Source: Halocaridina rubra
Taxonomy: Eukaryota; Arthropoda; Malacostraca; Decapoda; Atyidae
Assembly (NCBI GenBank): GCA_037179515.1
Contig: JAXCGZ010009462.1
Location: 154,001-218,000 of the forward strand
Length of the DNA stretch: 64,000 nt
Direction: 5' to 3'
A program made the position numbers and the translations under genes. Shown here in pieces: positions 26,920 to 44,740 of the stretch (within the stretch, counting starts at the first letter, position 1; every line of letters starts with the position of its first letter). The notes under the pieces are model-generated. The model was not told the DNA's origin. It ran no database searches and worked only from the letters and a program-made list of their open reading frames with translations.

Positions 26920-27079
26920 CTGAACTGCTAAAATACAGTCTAAAATGGTAGGAAAAGCCCATTAAAGAAAAAATGAACATAAAGCCTACCCATTATCTAC
27001 CCATGTATTATTGTGCTTATTACTGTACTGTAATGTATAATTACATTATTATTACTGTATCAAATTTCATTAACACGGT

Positions 27080-27245
27080 ATACTTTATGTTTTATGTAGT
27101 AGCTAAGGGTCTTTAGTTTAAGTACTGTACAGTACTGCACATATATGTGCTGTACAGTAATTTTCTTTACCTAAACACAACTTACGAATTATTCTACCTA
27201 CGAACAGACTTCTGGAACCTCATTCGTTCGTAATTTAGGAAGTGC

Positions 27246-27253
<8 letters not shown>
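27080..27253. mobile_element. Inverted copy of a MITE terminus
   Basis: The reverse complement reads tacaggcacttcctaaatta, ttccagaagtctgttcgta and cgtaagttgtgtttaggt, matching the left half of the element at 25,629. Together the two could be the ends of one 1.6-kb element or two independent insertions. No second end was found near this copy. Confidence 0.45.
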
Positions 27254-27280
<27 letters not shown>

Positions 27281-27282
<2 letters not shown>

Positions 27283-28920
27283 TCATTTTTTTTACCCCGA
27301 CCGGGACTCGAACCTAGGACTTATGATTACTAAGTCAAGGTGCTACCACTACACCACAGAAGGTTAAAAGGAACCCAACCTTATAGCTTATATCTGCTAT
27401 ACTAAGGAATGAACGCATTCTAACTGAATGCCACATGTTCATATTACAGATTCCCCAACCTCACTCGTGGCTTCATTTTAGCATTTAATTCAATTCCCAA
27501 TCTCATTCGGCCCATGAAATAACCAATAAGCACATTATATATGTGAAAACATGAATCATTTTTTTACCCCGACCGGGACTCGAACCTAGGACTTATGATT
27601 ACTAAGTCAAGGCGCTACCACTACACCACAGAAGGTTAAAAGGAACCCAACCTTATAGCTTATATCTGCTATACTAAGGAATGAACGCATTCTAACTGAA
27701 TGCCACATGTTCATATTACAGATTCCCCAACCTCACTCGTGGCTTCATTTTAGCATTTAATTCAATTCCCAATCTCATTCGGCCCATGAAATAACCAATA
27801 AGCACATTATATATGTGAAAACATGAATCATTTTTTTACCCCGACCGGGACTCGAACCTAGGACTTATGATTACTAAGTCAAGGCGCTACCACTACACCA
27901 CAGAAGGTTAAAAGGAACCCAACCTTATAGCTTATATCTGCTATACTAAGGAATGAACGCATTCTAACTGAATGCCACATGTTCATATTACAGATTCCCC
28001 AACCTCACTCGTGGCTTCATTTTAGCATTTAATTCAATTCCCAATCTCATTCGGCCCATGAAATAACCAATAAGCACATTATATATGTGAAAACATGAAT
28101 CATTTTTTTACCCCGACCGGGACTCGAACCTAGGACTTATGATTACTAAGTCAAGGCGCTACCACTACACCACAGAAGGTTAAAAGGAACCCAACCTTAT
28201 AGCTTATATCTGCTATACTAAGGAATGAACGCATTCTAACTGAATGCCACATGTTCATATTACAGATTCCCCAACCTCACTCGTGGCTTCATTTTAGCAT
28301 TTAATTCAATTCCCAATCTCATTCGGCCCATGAAATAACCAATAAGCACATTATATATGTGAAAACATGAATCATTTTTTTACCCCGACCGGGACTCGAA
28401 CCTAGGACTTATGATTACTAAGTCAAGGCGCTACCACTACACCACAGAAGGTTAAAAGGAACCCAACCTTATAGCTTATATCTGCTATACTAAGGAATGA
28501 ACGCATTCTAACTGAATGCCACATGTTCATATTACAGATTCCCCAACCTCACTCGTGGCTTCATTTTAGCATTTAATTCAATTCCCAATCTCATTCGGCC
28601 CATGAAATAACCAATAAGCACATTATATATGTGAAAACATGAATCATTTTTTTACCCCGACCGGGACTCGAACCTAGGACTTATGATTACTAAGTCAAGG
28701 CGCTACCACTACACCACAGAAGGTTAAAAGGAACCCAACCTTATAGCTTATATCTGCTATACTAAGGAATGAACGCATTCTAACTGAATGCCACATGTTC
28801 ATATTACAGATTCCCCAACCTCACTCGTGGCTTCATTTTAGCATTTAATTCAATTCCCAATCTCATTCGGCCCATGAAATAACCAATAAGCACATTATAT
28901 ATGTGAAAACATGAATCATT
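27281..28920 (-). repeat. 272-bp tandem array with tRNA-like head, left (minus) arm, 6 copies
   Basis: Six copies of a 272-bp unit in minus orientation. Landmarks fall at 27,299, 27,571, 27,843, 28,115, 28,387 and 28,659, exactly 272 bp apart. Each holds a 69-bp tRNA-like segment (first one 27,295-27,363) with A box TGGTGTAGTGG and a perfect B box GGTTCGAGTCC. A run of about seven A and about 195 bp of unrelated body follow. The D and T arms can fold; the acceptor and anticodon stems are poor, so it is tRNA-derived rather than a working tRNA. Copies are nearly identical by eye (one has tgctacc for cgctacc). The array begins mid-unit against a (TA)n tract at 27,249-27,280. Confidence 0.93.
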
Positions 28921-30142
28921 TGGGTTCCTTTTAACCTTCTGTGGTGTAGTGGTAGCGCCTTGACTTAGTAATCATAAGTCCTAGGTTCGAGTCCCGGTCG
29001 GGGTAAAAAAAAAAAAATGATTCATGTTTTCACATATATAATGTGCTTATTGGTTATTTCATGGGCCGAATGAGATTGGGAATTGAATTAAATGCTAAAA
29101 TGAAGCCACGAGTGAGGTTGGGGAATCTGTAATATGAACATGTGGCATTCAGTTAGAATGCGTTCATTCCTTAGTATAGCAGATATAAGCTATAAGGTTG
29201 GGTTCCTTTTAACCTTCTGTGGTGTAGTGGTAGCGCCTTGACTTAGTAATCATAAGTCCTAGGTTCGAGTCCCGGTCGGGGTAAAAAAATGATTCATGTT
29301 TTCACATATATAATGTGCTTATTGGTTATTTCATGGGCCGAATGAGATTGGGAATTGAATTAAATGCTAAAATGAAGCCACGAGTGAGGTTGGGGAATCT
29401 GTAATATGAACATGTGGCATTCAGTTAGAATGCGTTCATTCCTTAGTATAGCAGATATAAGCTATAAGGTTGGGTTCCTTTTAACCTTCTGTGGTGTAGT
29501 GGTAGCGCCTTGACTTAGTAATCATAAGTCCTAGGTTCGAGTCCCGGTCGGGGTAAAAAAATGATTCATGTTTTCACATATATAATGTGCTTATTGGTTA
29601 TTTCATGGGCCGAATGAGATTGGGAATTGAATTAAATGCTAAAATGAAGCCACGAGTGAGGTTGGGGAATCTGTAATATGAACATGTGGCATTCAGTTAG
29701 AATGCGTTCATTCCTTAGTATAGCAGATATAAGCTATAAGGTTGGGTTCCTTTTAACCTTCTGTGGTGTAGTGGTAGCGTCTTGACTTAGTAATCATAAG
29801 TCCTAGGTTCGAGTCTCGGTCGGGGTAAAAAAATGATTCATGTTTTCACATATATAATGTGCTTATTGGTTATTTCATGGGCCGAATGAGATTGGGAATT
29901 GAATTAAATGCTAAAATGAAGCCACGAGTGAGGTTGGGGAATCTGTAATATGAACATGTGGCATTCAGTTAGAATGCGTTCATTCCTTAGTATAGCAGAT
30001 ATAAGCTATAAGGTTGGGTTCCTTTTAACCTTCTGTGGTGTAGTGGTAGCGCCTTGACTTAGTAATCATAAGTCCTAGGTTCGAGTCCCGGTCGGGGTAA
30101 AAAAAATGATTCATGTTTTCACATATATAATGTGCTTATTGG
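28921..30142 (+). repeat. 272-bp tandem array with tRNA-like head, right (plus) arm, 5 tRNA-like copies
   Basis: The same unit in plus orientation. tRNA-like heads lie at 28,935-29,003, 29,213-29,281, 29,485-29,553, 29,757-29,825 and 30,029-30,097. The first spacing is 278 because the A run is 13 instead of 7. The copy at 29,757 differs by gcgtcttgac and gagtctcgg. With the left arm it forms an inverted repeat whose centre is the first tRNA-like head (about 28,921-29,010). In each unit a TTTT lies about 20 nt after the A run, a possible Pol III stop giving a transcript of about 100 nt. The arm ends mid-unit ('ttggttat') against a (TA)n tract. Confidence 0.93.
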
Positions 30143-37758
<7,616 letters not shown>

Positions 37759-38007
37759 CCCTTGCGTTCCTGAAGATCCTGGGATCACATGTTGTTGATG
37801 ACTTTCTATCGCTGGAAGCTGGGATGATGATGATGTCAATTCCCAAGGAATGCAACTGTTGCCTGAATAGGAAGAAGCAGTATCCGTTTGGGTAGGATAG
37901 GTCATGTTGCTTTCAACGTCATGAAAGGGAATTGAGTCGAGCCCATCATCTGTCTCTCCAATCCATTCATCACTCTCTTCTTTTATCAAGATTTCTTCTA
38001 CTTTAAC
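37759..38007 (-). CDS. mod(mdg4)-like gene, common exon 3 (linker, 83 aa)
   Basis: A 249-bp exon between acceptor tattgtcag and donor GTAAGT, phase 0 at both ends. It encodes an acidic then Ser/Thr-rich linker: VKVEEILIKEESDEW with many Glu and Asp, DGLDSIPFHD, then a serine-rich run and VIPGSSGTQG at the end. VKVE and IKEE are the form of SUMO-attachment sites (hydrophobic-K-x-E), common in BTB transcription factors. Such 'VKVEE' linker exons just before the variable zinc-finger exons are usual in arthropod BTB-TTK genes. Reading on past the donor gives a hydrophobic tail and no stop for about 10 codons, so an unspliced short form is possible but unlikely. Confidence 0.82.
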
Positions 38008-38356
38008 CTGACAATATATGCACACAAGTTTTTCTTACTATGATGGTTTTATTATAATTTTCATACAGTTTAGATACTCAACATGAACTATGACAAAAAC
38101 AGACATACTGTACAGGGATGTGTCGCCTAAGTTACAAGACACTTTTCAAAATGGTACCTATATTTTGTAGTGCACTTTGTACCTATTCTAAACTATCAAA
38201 ATAGTCTAAATTCTGTATTGTGCGATGTGCTAACAATAAGAATATACTTTAGAGAAAAAGTAAAAATACAGTAATAATAATAATTAAAATAGACACTCCC
38301 ATACTTATGAACAAGATAGGTTCCAGAGAGAAAATGATAAAACTGCAGATGCTTAC

Positions 38357-39130
38357 ATCAGATTTTGAAGACTTTGTTTCATCCATCACACCTCTGCACC
38401 CAAGCACAGGAAGTTCCTTTCCAGTTGACTGAGAAAAATCAGGCGAGGGCATTCTGGGAGTAGGTAGCTGATCATGATCTTTTTCAGCACTGCAAGGAGT
38501 AGCACTATGGGAAGGAGCTCTTAACGGTAGTATCTGTTTATGGTTTTTATCAATACCAACACTAGGATCATTTGCAAATGAGCTAGGTTCATTAAGTCTA
38601 GATGGAGATAACTGATCAAGGTTTTCATCTCCTATATTTATGGGACCCATATGATCCATATTCCTCTTTGAAATTTGACTTTCATTATTTGTTCTCTGTC
38701 TACACAAACTGCGAACATTTGATTTGTCAAGTGCTTGGGGTGAAGATCTAGAAAATTCTGTTGAATTATCTAATTTTCTGCACTTAGCAACACTGTCTAC
38801 AGAACCTTCCCCACCTGCAGTGCGTTTTCTGTCTTTGGCATCTCTACCACTGCCTTTAGAAGATTCTGCCAATCCTTTTATTCTTAAAACCTCAGCTGCT
38901 TTCATTAAACCCGGAAGTTCAGTCTGAAGGACGTTCACTTCCCCCAAATACATATAATTCAACAAGGCTTCTAGATCTTTACATAAAACATTTGCTACGA
39001 TTACTACAGGATGTTTACATTCTGTTTGACTGAATAAACTGTCAAAGAATTGACTGCAAGTAGAAAGCACGAGTTTATGAACACGATAGAATCGCCCATC
39101 ACACACCAAAGTGACATCACAATACGCCTC
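38357..39130 (-). CDS. mod(mdg4)-like gene, common exon 2 (most of BTB domain, 258 aa)
   Basis: A 774-bp exon between acceptor ttcttatag and donor GTAAGC, phase 0 at both ends. It begins EAYCDVTLVCDGRFYRVHK and completes a BTB/POZ domain (protein residues about 28-115). It keeps the DVTL strand, H-K-L-V-L-S-x-C-S-x-F-F, the LEALLNYMYLGEVNV core and the terminal helix ending LRIKGLAES, all hallmarks of the BTB-TTK group. Such domains mediate homo- and hetero-dimerisation of nuclear regulators. The remaining 170 residues are low-complexity and hydrophilic (Ser, Pro, Asp, Asn, Lys) with a basic DAKDRKRT stretch that may aid nuclear import. No zinc finger is present, so DNA binding must come from a downstream exon. 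The frame remains open into the intron for about 35 codons. Confidence 0.92.
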
Positions 39131-39450
39131 CTATAAGAAACAAAATAATACAGTGAATCAAGTATTAAACAAATGTACTCAAAAAAAATTATGCTCAAAT
39201 TCTCATAAAAATTCTGTTTCGATTCTTCTTTATATTTCAATTTCCCTATATAATAATTAGAATAAGCTGCAAGGTCTTAAATAATATTAATATCACACTG
39301 TAATTATAATTCACTTAAATCTCGTAGAACAAATAATCTGCAACTGAGAATTTACATTATGATTATAAAGTACTATTAAAGTATTATTTTGTAGTAAATG
39401 ATAAAAGTTTTAGATTCTTTACTTAAGTAGAATTTCCAATTGTATCTTAC

Positions 39451-39531
39451 CTTCTTCCTGATGGAGGAGAGCATGTCAAAAAATGTAGTGCCATGGTCAT
39501 TCCACCTTAGAGACAACAGTCCACCTTCCAT
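39451..39531 (-). CDS. mod(mdg4)-like gene, exon 1 coding part (start, 27 aa)
   Basis: A short coding start missed by length filters. ATG at 39,531-39,529 opens MEGGLLSLRWNDHGTTFFDM and runs 27 codons to donor GTAAG at 39,450-39,446, phase 0. The L-R-W-N-D-H-x-x-x-F block is the invariant first helix of arthropod BTB-TTK proteins ('LRWNNH'). Joined to exon 2 it gives an uninterrupted BTB domain, which confirms the splice. Just upstream (about 39,557) the minus strand has tttcag, so a non-coding 5' exon may join there; the promoter is not identified. Confidence 0.9.
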
Positions 39532-39557
39532 AGTGATATATTATACTGTTGTGTCTG

Positions 39558-39716
39558 AAATTTCATAGAAGATCAATAAAGATTAGAAATTTTTATGGCA
39601 GTCTTTGGGGTAAGTGTCAAATATTCAGAGCACTGTAAATAATTTCTCTGTAGAAAATGCAAAGGTTATTACAAATGAATAATTTCAAATAAATTAAGAT
39701 GTGTAGCAGAGAAATA

Positions 39717-39763
<47 letters not shown>

Positions 39764-42355
39764 CAGCCCAGAATGAATATGCACTGTTGGTGCTTATGCA
39801 GCTTCTGTATTTGATAAGCATATGATATATGGCTAAATATGATTAACCAATTGACTTTTAATCCAGAATTTCTCAAACATGATTCTGTAAGGTTTTTCAA
39901 TGGTACACAACTCCTCTGAACTCTTTCTGTGTACAGTAGTAGTTGACTTACGACTTAGCGACATACAACTATTCGACTTTATGATCACAAATATGTATTG
40001 TGCTTCTAGGCACAACTGAGCCATGTCAGACAGTGCAAGTGTTACAAAGCAATGCATAAAATAGTTTTTGCTACTAGCAGCTCTAGCATTCCAGCAAGAC
40101 ACGTATCCTTTCATCTTGCTATAACTACATGTTACAAAACCATTTCATTCAGCATGAGACAGAGAATTTGAATCTAAGTTTGTACATCTGAACCACCCTC
40201 GCAGCAGAAGCATTACTTGAGATATATAATAAGACCTTCATCTACGATACAAATTTAGACAGCAATTCCTTGTCCCCCAAGAGTCATCATCAGCTTAGCA
40301 AAGGCTGAAAATAGTTAAAAAGTGATGATTGGCCTCCTGCACTGATTGAAATTCATTCTTGCCAAGAAGATGAAATGTAACTGAACTGATGAGGTATCAT
40401 CCAAAAGCTGTCCATCACCCTTCCAGTTCCTTCATGTCTGGATGTCTTGAGGGAGGTATTGAGTTCCTCCTTTCTAGAAAAGGTAATGTCCATTCTCTTG
40501 AATGCCGTAATAAATCCACAATAGGAACAATAAGAGAATGCCTCATTATATCTTAGTGAAGAATGTATCTTCCTCATCGCTAGGCAGTCAGCATTAAATC
40601 ACTCTGAGAAAGTGAGCTTTGCCCAGAGGAAGCCTTAAAAATCTACCTCAATACCTTCATTCATTACGATACAGGTGTTTCTCTTCACCCTGACACAAGG
40701 AAAAAGGTATCATATGTACACACGTAACTCCTAAATTTTCCAACATAGCTATTAAATCCAAAATGTAGTCATCTACAAGGACAGAAGAAAAATTGTAACT
40801 AAAATTGCATAAACTCTTTCACTGATACCATCTGCAACACCACCAGATGGTCTGTTAGTAATAAATTGAGTGTCACTAGTTTAAGGAAATTTTATGGCAC
40901 TCTAAAATCCTATATTTTACCGTCAGAGAAAAATATGAATAATTAAAATGAATAAAACAGATGAGTGATGTTTCATTCACATTTGCATATTATTCATATC
41001 GCTATCACATTGTTTACTGTATTTGTACTCAAGAATCTAAACATTATTTACTCATCACTGAGAAGTGTTAAATTTAGCTACTTTAAAGTTTGTCAGATGA
41101 TCATTATTACCAAAGAATCCTAAGCCTCTTGTTTATATAAACCAGTTGATCCCACATCTACGTGTAGTGTTACATTAACTTTAAAGAATTTATTGGTGAC
41201 TACTGTTAATGCTCTTTATCAATTGCACTTCTTTTTTTATATGCAACACTTATATTTTACCTTCATAAAAATGCTTGCTAAGAGCCTCAAAGAATTACTC
41301 ACACGTATATATCCTTGTATTCAGGATTATCCAGCTGTTTTAAATAAACAAACCTTCATGGAAGGAAATAATGAGCCTAAATTGGGTTCTACTTTCCAAG
41401 ATGCCTACTATCCACCTTCTACTCCTATTTATCGCAAAAGAAAATGGAAATTTAACAACTGTATTCCAACTAATGGCATACATATAGCACAAATTACACA
41501 ATGATGACATAGATCACTAAATAAAGGAAAAAAATTACAAATACTGTAATGACATAATTCAACACATAGTGACGGTATCTGCAAAGCAGACTCTAAGAAA
41601 GATAAAGTCAATGATCCCAGTTCCCATATAAGTGAGTCTCATTTAACAAGCTTTCTTGATTATATAGGGCAAAGAACCCTAATTGCATAAAAATCATTTA
41701 TTGTATATGAACTTCAACAGTAGAATTGAATTCAGGTTGAAATTTGTTTACCTTTCTCGTAATAGGCACTTTTATTACAAAAACTAGACAACAGACGACA
41801 TTATATAAGATGAGGGAAAGATATTCAGCCCCATTAATCTTTACAAACAAGTCATAACTTTTTAATTTACGAGACAAATATATAGATAGCTTATTACCAA
41901 AGATTTCAGTAATTCATTTCCTATAATCATTATAGCAGGGATATTGTATAAACTGAAATTGTGAAACATATTCCCTATCTAACATAACCTAAAATCATAA
42001 TATAACAGAAATTCTTCTTCATGTCGTATGACCGGATGGCGAAAGATTTACAACAGCTAGGTATTTTAGTTGAACAAATTTTCTACTAAATAATACAGAA
42101 AATAATATTCATCTAATAATTTACTCATAATTAGTTAAAACTGACCAGAAATACACTGAAAAGCAACAAAACCCCACACACTTATCCATCAAAGCTGGAC
42201 ACTGAAGCTACACATTAATAAACACCATTACAACCAAACCTAAAAAATAATTGTATACTGCCTCATACTCTCAACAGGCTTGACGTTAAAATTCTCTGTC
42301 CCTCAGTCCTAATAGTTTTTTACCATTGTTTGCTTTCGAATATATATTTCAGTAA
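39558..42355. other. 5' flank of BTB gene; nothing coding recognised
   Basis: It holds a (TAA)n tract at 39,720-39,762 and, at 39,937-39,985, a Tigger-like terminus scrap ('gttgacttacgacttagcg'). Otherwise AT-rich with no supported gene. The promoter and untranslated first exon of the BTB gene may lie here, but I cannot point to them. Confidence 0.35.
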
Positions 42356-42568
42356 ATTTTCTTTATGTGGTAGTCACTGTGGCTCAAGCGGTTGCGTCCG
42401 CGACTCTGAGGCGTCAGGTCGAGGGTTCGCGCCCCGTCACAGTCTGAGGTTAGCAAGGGCATGCACTCAGGGTAAGGATTACATCTGCCAAAACAAGTCC
42501 TTTACAAAAAGGCAACCGTCCTAGCCCTTGGTAGAAAAGGGAGTCTGTGACGTAAACATTTTCTTTAT
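42356..42568 (+). mobile_element. tRNA-derived SINE (family 1) with 11-bp target-site duplication
   Basis: The SINE at 42,367-42,557 is bracketed by attttctttat at 42,356-42,366 and 42,558-42,568. The head gtagtcactgtggctcaagc has an A-box-like start, CGACTCTGAGGCG in the anticodon region and GAGGGTTCGCGCC as B box. The body ends gggagtctgtgacgtaaa. Confidence 0.9.
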
Positions 42569-42805
42569 ATGATGTCTGAAACTATACTTGAGAAAGCATA
42601 TTTGTTTTGCTACAATTTATGTCCTTATATATTTGTACTGTAGTTATAAAGACATGATAATTGAAGTTATTTATTTTAGGCTAAAATTGCGTGAATATTC
42701 ATTCATATATGTAATTTCTAGCTTCCTGTGTGTAAACATGAGTGAAATCTGAGTCCTGAAATGCAAGTGTCAAGTAACCTCACACCTTATCCTGATAAGG
42801 TTGAT

Positions 42806-42922
42806 TTTTGTTCTGGTTTTACGTCACAGACTCCCTTTTCAACCAAGGGCTAGGACGATTGTCTTCTTGCGAAGGGCTTGTTTTGGCAGATGTAATCGTT
42901 ACCCTTAGTGCATCTTGATAAG
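42806..42922 (-). mobile_element. 5'-truncated SINE (family 1)
   Basis: Only the body and tail remain (gttttacgtcacagactccc on plus). It is flanked by an imperfect repeat of about 15 bp (cctgataaggttgat / cttgataaggctgat). The tRNA head is absent, as expected from incomplete reverse transcription. Confidence 0.75.
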
Positions 42923-44300
42923 GCTGATAAACTAGTAAAAATAATGCGACATTCGAGTAAGTAGCGACTTGACCACTGGTTTAGAGTTATGGCCTCTGGG
43001 AGCAGGGAAACTTCATGAATGATTCATTTTGACATCAGTATGAAATTACATACTTATGAGAGGACCTCGGTAGTGCAGTGACTAAAGCACTTAATTCGGA
43101 AAGTAACAGCCTCAGGTTTGTGGGGGTGATAAGGAGGGTATCCAAAATATTCCCCAGCTCCAACCTGTCTGCATCCACTCTCATTCGAATGGGGATTTGT
43201 GACATTCTCCACAAAGGAAACTGAGAGTGAGTCTAGAAGCAAGATAGCAACACAATCTTTGACCAGTAACACGTCCACTAGGTCAGAACGGAATACAAAA
43301 TTGCCCTCAAGGCATTCTGCAGTGCCAACCTACTCCGAATTGAGTAAAAAGTAACAAAAGTCAACTTTGCCACGAACCCGTAACAGTAACAGTTCAAATT
43401 TAAGAAATATATGGGCAGTTTACAGTTTTGCGGGCCATGCTGCTCAACGACCTCACCCCTCCGCTCAAGTAAGTAGTTCGACCCTAACCTGTATGATGGG
43501 GGGTTCCAGGGGGGCCAAGCCCCCTGGCTAAGAGGTTAGGTATTGTTAGTTAGGATAGTAAAGAATTGCTTCGCATGCCTAGTGTCACCATTTTTATAGT
43601 GTGTTCATCGGCCAGTTCTCTAGTCAGAGCCTATCGCCATCTACTGGTAGGCTTTGAATATTGGTATGCCCCGCTAAACTGTAGGTGTTCCAAATATATA
43701 ATGCTAAATATGAAGCCGAATATGTCGTCTTAAATATCAATTTGGGTACAGCCTATGGGCTCCATTGGAAGCATAAATGACTCTCAACTCCCCCAGACCT
43801 AACTATATCAACCAGTCACTGGGATTTATCCAATGTCATTAAATTATCGATTTAATTTGAGTATAAAACCATCACCCCCATGGCATTTTGCCTAGTTCAG
43901 TACTTGAACCATCACTCATTGCTTAAATAATCTAAGCCCAGCAAAGCCTGGTGTGTAATTTTTCTGTCTACGTTTACCTTTATCCTTATTCAGCCTCAAT
44001 TTCTAGTTGGTATATAGATGACATTTCCAAAAGTAGCTTTAAGAAAAATGTCCAAACTGTTATGGCCTTATTTCACCTCTTCTTCTTCTTCTTCTTTGTG
44101 CAAGACATGAAGCTCAGTCATCTTTATTGGTCCATCTCGGCCGTTGTTGGTGTAAGCAATTTCTTTGGTCAGTCTAGGAATTTTGACCCAAAAGAATATT
44201 ATATAATTTTGTGTATTATATATTTTAAATTTTTGTCAGGTTTTTAAATAATTCTATTCATTAGCTATTTGTTAATATCTGTGTTAAAGTGATTTGTGGT
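42923..44300. other. Non-coding; possible old SINE near 43,060
   Basis: At 43,062-43,400 'gacctcggtagtgcagtgac' followed by a body with 'attctccacaaaggaaactg' could be a weak tRNA-like SINE, but the B box is not convincing. A minor GC-rich stretch occurs near 43,490-43,540 (gggggttccaggggggcc). No gene. Confidence 0.35.
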
Positions 44301-44306
44301 GACCAT

Positions 44307-44500
44307 CGTGGCCGGATGGTAGTGGATTTGTCTTTGATTTGCCTGGTCGTCGGTCCGAGACCCGCTAGGGTCTGAGATTAGAAAAGGTATTCACTAAGGG
44401 TAACAGTTGCGCACTGCCAAAACCAAAATCCTCTGGAGAGGAAGCACAGTGCAAGCCCTTACTGAAAAAAGGGAGTCAGTGACGTAAAAGCGGATCATCA
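44307..44500 (+). mobile_element. tRNA-derived SINE, divergent relative of family 1
   Basis: The head differs (tggtgaccatcgtggccgga, then ggtccgagacccgc as B box) but the body and tail follow family 1 in order: taagggtaacag, ctgccaaaac, aagcccttactgaaaaaagg and gagtcagtgacgtaaaagcgga. Possible short target duplication gtgattt(t)g on both sides. This is probably a subfamily that exchanged its tRNA head. Confidence 0.65.
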
Positions 44501-44740
44501 TTCATGTGATTTTGTTCTTTTTTTATTTTCAGGTGATATTTTACACACATCACAAATGTACAGCACATAGAACGCACAATATTTGTAATTTTTTGAGCTA
44601 AGGCCCTGTTCATACGAGGCGGTTGTCACCGTGCAGTTGGGTACGCAGTTGGAATCGTTCACACATAACTGGGGCGGTTTGGAAACCGCTTCAGTTGCGA
44701 GATCCCCATTGCATATGCGCGGTTGACAGAAATGTCGAGA

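Noticed and set aside
26741..26980. Proteins of alternating Tyr-Ile or Ser-Leu or Arg-Glu
   Set aside because: These are translations of (TA)n, (CT)n and (GA)n microsatellites here and at 30.1, 31.6-32.1, 35.4, 48.8, 49.9, 58.0 and 61.6 kb. No gene evidence.
27295..30097. Eleven functional tRNA genes
   Set aside because: A and B boxes are good, but the acceptor stem has several mismatches and the anticodon arm does not form a normal 5-bp stem with a 7-base loop. A tRNA-derived repeat fits better.
38249..38356. Read-through end of BTB exon 2 giving a hydrophobic C-terminus as a real isoform
   Set aside because: A consensus donor GTAAGC at 38,356 followed by a good acceptor and phase-0 exon 3 explains the frame better. 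The hydrophobic end is intron sequence.
43062..43400. SINE with tRNA-like head
   Set aside because: An A-box-like string is present, but no B box, no target-site duplication and no second copy in the window.
44623..44740. N-terminal 40 residues of the 826-codon frame as part of a gene
   Set aside because: This part is the terminal region of the Harbinger-like element read through into the LINE, not a conserved protein start.
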